A program made the position numbers and the translations under genes. 64,000 nt of DNA from Streptomyces sp. CNQ-509. GTDB taxonomy: Bacteria; Actinomycetota; Actinomycetes; Streptomycetales; Streptomycetaceae. The stretch covers positions 1,867,501 to 1,931,500 of the forward strand of contig NZ_CP011492.1 in NCBI RefSeq assembly GCF_001011035.1. Direction: 5' to 3'. Below, piece by piece: positions 60,567 to 64,000 of this stretch. The stretch's first letter is position 1, and every line of letters starts with the position of its first letter. The notes under the pieces are model-generated. The model saw nothing but the letters and a program-made list of their open reading frames with translations. It made no database searches and had not been told where the DNA came from.

Positions 60567-61970
60567 GTGCACCCCGCCCTCGCCGCCGACCTCGACCGCT
60601 TCGACCGGCTCCTCGACGCCGCCCGCGCCCGCGCCGTCGCCGCCCTCCGCGGCCTCGCCGACCGCCCGGTCGCCGCCCCCGCGCCGCACGCCCCCGGCCC
60701 GTACGAGCCGCTGCCCGAGCGCGGCGCCGGGGGTGTGGCGGCGCTCGCGCGCTTCGGGGAGCGCTGGGAGCCGGGTCTTTCGGGCAGCGCGGGGCCGCGC
60801 TACCTCGGGTTCGTGACCGGCGGCGCGACGCCGGCGGCGGTGGCGGGCGACTGGCTGGTGGGTGCGTACGACCAGAACGTGGTCGCCGCGGGCGACTCCG
60901 CCGCGACGGACCTGGAGCGCGAGACAGTGGGCTGGCTGCGCGAGCTGTTCGGTCTGGGCGAGGCGCACGCCGGCGCGTTCGTGTCCGGGGCGACGATGTC
61001 GAACGCCGCGGGTCTGGCCGTCGCCCGGGAGTGGCTGGGCGAACGGCTCGGGATCTCGGTCGCGGACGCCGGGGCGGGGGCGCTGGGTGAGGTCGCGGTC
61101 CTGTCGGGCGCGGCGCACTCCAGCGTCCCCAAGGCGCTGTCCCTCCTCGGACTCGGCCGCGACGCGCTGCGCGCGGTGCCGCTGCTGCCGGGGCGCGAGG
61201 CCGTGGACGTGGACCGGCTGGCCGCCGAACTGGCTGCTCTGGACGGCAGGCCGGCGATCGTGGTGGCGAACAGCGGCACGGTGAACACCGTGGACTTCGA
61301 CGACCTGCGCGCGATCGCCGCGCTGCGGGAGCGGTATCCGTTCTGGCTGCACGTGGACGCGGCGTTCGGCGCGTTCGCGGCGCTGTCGCCGGAGCACGCG
61401 CACCTGGTGGCGGGGCTGGACGCGGCGGACTCCGTCTGCGTGGACCTGCACAAGTGGCTGAACGTCCCGTACGACGCGGCGGTGCAGTTCACCCGCCGCC
61501 GGGACCTCCAGGTCCGCGTCTTCCGCAACGCCGCCGCATACATGGCACAGCCGGGCGACGACCCCGACTTCGTCCACCTCACCCCGGAGAACTCCCGCCG
61601 CCTGCGCGCCCTGCCGGCGTGGCTGACGCTGGCGGCGTACGGGCGCGAGGGCCACCGGGAGGTGGTGGAGCGCAACGCGGCGCTGGCGCGTCGCTTCGGC
61701 TCGGGGGTCGCGGGCGGCTCCGGGGGCGGGCTGCGGCTGCTGGCGCCGGTGCGGCTGAACGTCGTGTGCTTCACGCTCGCGGCGGAGCCGACACGGGAGC
61801 GGGTGGCGGCGCTGGCGGCGGCGGTGGCGGCGAGCGGGGAGGCGGTGGTCACGCCGACGGTGTACGGGGGGACGCACGGCCTGAGGGCGGCGTTCAGCAA
61901 CTGGCGTACGGGACCGGAGGATGCGGACCGCGCGGTGACGGCGGTGCTCACCGCGGCCCGGAGCGTGTAG
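60567..61970 (+). CDS. PLP-dependent decarboxylase (group II)
   Basis: The 467-residue enzyme is a fold-type-I PLP decarboxylase like aromatic-L-amino-acid or glutamate decarboxylases. D264 in FWLHVDAAFGAFAALS contacts the pyridine nitrogen, and K296 in VCVDLHKWLNVPYD binds PLP. NPAGLAV-like VSGATMSNAAGLAVAREWLG and TVNTVDFDDLRAIAAL are also typical. Its substrate, probably an aromatic or acidic amino acid, cannot be decided. GTG 60567 follows CAGGAGG. Confidence 0.87.
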   Translation: MHPALAADLDRFDRLLDAARARAVAALRGLADRPVAAPAPHAPGPYEPLPERGAGGVAALARFGERWEPGLSGSAGPRYLGFVTGGATPAAVAGDWLVGAYDQNVVAAGDSAATDLERETVGWLRELFGLGEAHAGAFVSGATMSNAAGLAVAREWLGERLGISVADAGAGALGEVAVLSGAAHSSVPKALSLLGLGRDALRAVPLLPGREAVDVDRLAAELAALDGRPAIVVANSGTVNTVDFDDLRAIAALRERYPFWLHVDAAFGAFAALSPEHAHLVAGLDAADSVCVDLHKWLNVPYDAAVQFTRRRDLQVRVFRNAAAYMAQPGDDPDFVHLTPENSRRLRALPAWLTLAAYGREGHREVVERNAALARRFGSGVAGGSGGGLRLLAPVRLNVVCFTLAAEPTRERVAALAAAVAASGEAVVTPTVYGGTHGLRAAFSNWRTGPEDADRAVTAVLTAARSV

Positions 61971-62011
61971 CGGACGCCCGGGGGCGGCACTGCGGTCGCC
62001 GGTCGGCCCTC

Positions 62012-62767
62012 TCACTCCGCCCCGAATTCCACCACCGTCCCCGGCCGCGCCACCCCCGCCTCCCCGCCGAACCCCCGGCGCGCCGCGGCGATCGCCGCGG
62101 CCTCGTCCCCGCCGGGCCACAGGTGCGTGAGCAGCAGCCGCTCCGCGCCCGCGCGGGCCGCGTGTTCGCCGGCCTGGCGGGCGCTCGACAGGTACGGCGC
62201 GTCCTCCTCCGGCACCTCCTCCGGGTACGTGGCCTCCGCGAGGAACAGGTCAGCCGCGGCAGCGAGTTCCGCGAGCGCCGGGCTCGGGCCGGTGTCACCC
62301 GTGTACGCGAGCACCCGGCCCGCCGCCGTCAGCCGCAGCCCGGCGTTGGGGACGTGGTGCGGAAGCGAGCGGGTCTGGACGCGGAACGGGCCGGAGGTGA
62401 ACTCCGGCTCCGTCGCCGGGTCGAACGCGCGCAGCTCGTACGAGCCGCGCAGCATCCCCGGCCGGTCCAGCGCCAGCACCGCGTCGAGCGCACCGGCAGG
62501 GGCGTAGACCGGCAGCGCGGGCCACGGCCGGTCGGCGAGCGCGCGGGCGCGGAGGAGGGGGTTGAGGTCGGCGCAGTGGTCGGGGTGCCCGTGGGTGACG
62601 ACGACGGCGTCGACGTCACCGGGCCGCAGGTGCCGGAGGAGCTGCGGCATCACCGCGTACCCGGGGTCGAGCAGCAGCCGGTGCCCGTCGTGCTCGACGA
62701 GGTAGCCGCTGCAGGCGGCGTCCGCGGTCGGCCAGGCGCCGCGGCCGCCGAGCACGGTGAGCTTCAT
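62012..62767 (-). CDS. MBL-fold metallo-hydrolase
   Basis: The 251-residue enzyme has the metal-binding motif HxHxDH at H59-x-H61-x-D63-H64 (VTHGHPDHCADLNP), a further His in SLPHHVPNAGLRLT, Asp in LAYTGDTGPSPALAEL, and His in LLLTHLWPGGDE. It resembles RNase Z/ElaC-like and cyclic phosphodiesterase members; the exosite arm of tRNase Z is not evident. The role is therefore unclear. ATG 62767 starts MKLTVLGGRGAW. Confidence 0.87.
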   Translation of the reverse strand: MKLTVLGGRGAWPTADAACSGYLVEHDGHRLLLDPGYAVMPQLLRHLRPGDVDAVVVTHGHPDHCADLNPLLRARALADRPWPALPVYAPAGALDAVLALDRPGMLRGSYELRAFDPATEPEFTSGPFRVQTRSLPHHVPNAGLRLTAAGRVLAYTGDTGPSPALAELAAAADLFLAEATYPEEVPEEDAPYLSSARQAGEHAARAGAERLLLTHLWPGGDEAAAIAAARRGFGGEAGVARPGTVVEFGAE

Positions 62768-62855
62768 GCCGTTCCTCCGGTACGCGCACGGAGGCGGATC
62801 CGCCTCCGTGCGCCACGGTAGCGGTGGGCCGCCCTCCGTGCCCGCGTGGGGCCGG

Positions 62856-63062
62856 TCACCAGGCGATGTGCACCAGGAACCAGCCCGCGAAGCCCACCCA
62901 GGCCGCGACGAAGACCGCCTTGCCCACCGGCGTGCGCACCCGGAACCACGCCCGGGTCCGCTCCGAGAGGGTGTCGCCCTTCTTCGGGGTCCACAGCGCG
63001 ACGACCTCCACTACCGCGCCGAGGGCGAGCAGTCCGCCCCAGATCCAGTCGGACCCGCTCAC
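62856..63062 (-). CDS. Small two-TM protein
   Basis: The 68-residue product reads VSGSDWIWGGLLALGAVVEV, VALWTPKKGDTLSERTRAWF, and VGKAVFVAAWVGFAGWFLVH. Two hydrophobic segments flank a charged loop, as in small holin-like or phage membrane proteins. GTG 63062 overlaps the stop of the upstream membrane gene (GTGA), supporting a real two-gene unit. I cannot name a family. Confidence 0.6.
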   Translation of the reverse strand: MSGSDWIWGGLLALGAVVEVVALWTPKKGDTLSERTRAWFRVRTPVGKAVFVAAWVGFAGWFLVHIAW

Positions 63063-63388
63063 GCCGGCCGCCCCTCGGCGTCGGGCGGCGGTACGGCGGC
63101 CACCGGCGCCGCGGACTGCCGCGCGCCCGACGCCCGCGCCGGGTACTCCGGCGGTCGCGCCCAGCCCAGCAGCACGCCCGCGACGAGCCGCAGCGGCTTC
63201 CAGTCCCGCTTCGCCGCCCACTCCTCCAGCGCCCGGAACACCGCGTAGTACACGGCGGTGACCAGCGCGGTGACCCCGGCGGTCACGGTCGTGCCTTCGG
63301 CGTCGACGCCGAAGGCACCGGCCGCGGTCACGACCCAGCCGACGAACAGCGGCACCAGGGTACGTAAGACAGAGATGTAGAGATTCAT
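63059..63388 (-). CDS. Small holin-like membrane protein
   Basis: The 109-residue protein begins MNLYISVLRTLVPLFVGWVV, TAAGAFGVD, followed by a second hydrophobic segment (VTAGVTALVTAVYYAVFRAL) and a Pro/Ala-rich tail. Length, two TM helices and proximity to a GH25 lysozyme fit a phage-type holin, but sequence alone does not prove it. It is cotranscribed with the 68-residue gene. Confidence 0.62.
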   Translation of the reverse strand: MNLYISVLRTLVPLFVGWVVTAAGAFGVDAEGTTVTAGVTALVTAVYYAVFRALEEWAAKRDWKPLRLVAGVLLGWARPPEYPARASGARQSAAPVAAVPPPDAEGRPA

Positions 63389-63433
63389 GGTCAGATCCCC
63401 CGATCCGCGGCCACCTAGGGTAAAGCGGCCTTC

Positions 63434-63655
63434 TCACACGGGAGATGCCCGCACAGCGGCCCCCTGAACCACAACCTGAACCTCCTCTTCCGCATCGAAC
63501 TCCCCCCGGCGGCGCCGCCCCTTGGGGGCGCACACCGCGAACGCGCGATTGGACGACGGCGCTTGCGCGGCGCCCGCAGCGGGGATGAGGGGAGAAACGC
63601 ACGAGACGGCAAGGACGGCAAAGAACGCGAAAGACAGCGCGAGGGATTTGGCCAC
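63434..63655 (-). CDS. Small secreted protein (hypothetical)
   Basis: The 73-residue product has a plausible signal peptide (VAKSLALSFAFFAVLAVSCV, cleavage near PAAGAAQA) and a mature part of ~40 residues (CAPKGRRRRGEFDAEEEVQV). It is divergent from the GH25 gene by 36 bp. GTG 63655 has a weak GGGACGG upstream. No family is recognised; it may be spurious. Confidence 0.4.
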   Translation of the reverse strand: MAKSLALSFAFFAVLAVSCVSPLIPAAGAAQAPSSNRAFAVCAPKGRRRRGEFDAEEEVQVVVQGAAVRASPV

Positions 63656-63691
63656 CGTCCCGTCCCGACCCCCACTCGAAAGGGACGAGTG

Positions 63692-64000
63692 ATGACCATC
63701 AAGGGCATCGACGTCAGTTCACACCAGTCAGGCAACTACTCCACACGAGGCATGGACTTCGTCTTCGTCAAGGCGTCGGAAGGCCGCAGCTACGTCAACC
63801 CCAAGCAGGGCGACCAGGCCGCACACGGCCGCGAGGCGGGCCTGGTGCTGGGGTTCTACCACTTCCTCTGGCCGGGCAACATCAAGACACAGGCCCAGTA
63901 CTTCGTCGACAAGGCGAAGGAGAAGCCGGGCGACATGCTCGCCTGCGACTGGGAGCACACGAGCGAGGGCACCGCGGCGAGCAACAAGGAGAAGGACGCC
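63692..64000 (+). CDS. GH25 lysozyme (endolysin-like), N-terminal part
   Basis: The first 103 residues of a glycoside hydrolase family 25 muramidase lie here; the gene runs off the right edge. D7 in TIKGIDVSSHQSGNY, D86 and E88 in MLACDWEHTSEG correspond to the catalytic acid cluster. FVFVKASEGRSYVNPKQGDQ and GFYHFLWPGNIKTQAQYF are typical blocks. It cleaves the MurNAc-GlcNAc bond. The missing C-terminus would show whether a cell-wall-binding domain is attached. No signal peptide is visible, which suits a holin-dependent endolysin. Confidence 0.88.
   Translation, partial: MTIKGIDVSSHQSGNYSTRGMDFVFVKASEGRSYVNPKQGDQAAHGREAGLVLGFYHFLWPGNIKTQAQYFVDKAKEKPGDMLACDWEHTSEGTAASNKEKDA

Overview
The window comes from a very high-GC actinomycete, almost certainly Streptomyces or a close relative. 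Indications are the strong GC bias, frequent GTG/TTG starts, four-base ATGA/GTGA stop-start overlaps, and Streptomyces-type loci such as the XRE/DUF397/ATPase triad and SCO2321-SCO2325-like genes. Base use is uniform except in the mobile regions. No tRNA, rRNA or CRISPR array was seen.

1-12.3 kb is mostly chromosomal housekeeping. It holds an RNase H/zinc-ribbon/Nif3 operon, a MaoC-type dehydratase, a CapA-like lipoprotein, a 14-TM drug exporter, a methyltransferase, a cell-wall amidase, a glycine/proline-rich membrane protein, a VapBC-type toxin-antitoxin pair beside an enzyme remnant, and a KstR-like TetR regulator with an operator-like palindrome. 12.4-15.7 kb is a tight three-gene cassette (GT4 glycosyltransferase, SAM methyltransferase, alpha/alpha-toroid protein).

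15.85-22.0 kb is the most coherent system. A cobalamin riboswitch precedes five nearly fused genes: a secreted, membrane-anchored alpha/alpha-toroid protein resembling the intrinsic factor/transcobalamin barrel, an anchored SCO2322-type surface protein, and a complete ECF importer (T component, fused double ATPase, S component). I read this as a B12 capture-and-import system. It is followed by an enolpyruvyl transferase fused to an XRE DNA-binding domain, with a palindrome just upstream of its start.

23-33.7 kb holds regulators and envelope genes: a PAS-PP2C phosphatase, an AraC/DUF2000 pair, a deacetylase-like lipoprotein, ankyrin and coiled-coil proteins, and a secreted HNH nuclease. It ends with a decayed fetB metal-exporter gene running directly into a yybP-ykoY manganese riboswitch that controls a GDT1/TMEM165-type exporter. 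34-38.7 kb has a four-gene membrane-stress operon (YihY, DUF3618, holin-X type, helical protein) bracketed by two diverged copies of a hairpin-containing repeat. One copy abuts an intact insertion sequence.

38.8-47.6 kb holds a HAD phosphatase, a TetR/amidase pair with a perfect 17-bp-arm palindrome, a WhiJ-like developmental triad, an MFS/XRE-cupin pair and an SDR. A 6.6-kb Tn3-family transposon (47632-54234) separates the SDR from a nitroreductase. It has 50-bp inverted repeats, an intact resolvase and res-like sites, and an ArsR-SRPBCC-DUF899-DinB cargo, but its transposase carries three lesions. 54.2-64 kb holds a peptidoglycan-binding membrane protein, a drug exporter fused to a MarR-like domain, DedA, SGNH, PLP-decarboxylase and metallo-hydrolase genes, and a holin/GH25-lysozyme-like cluster cut by the window end.
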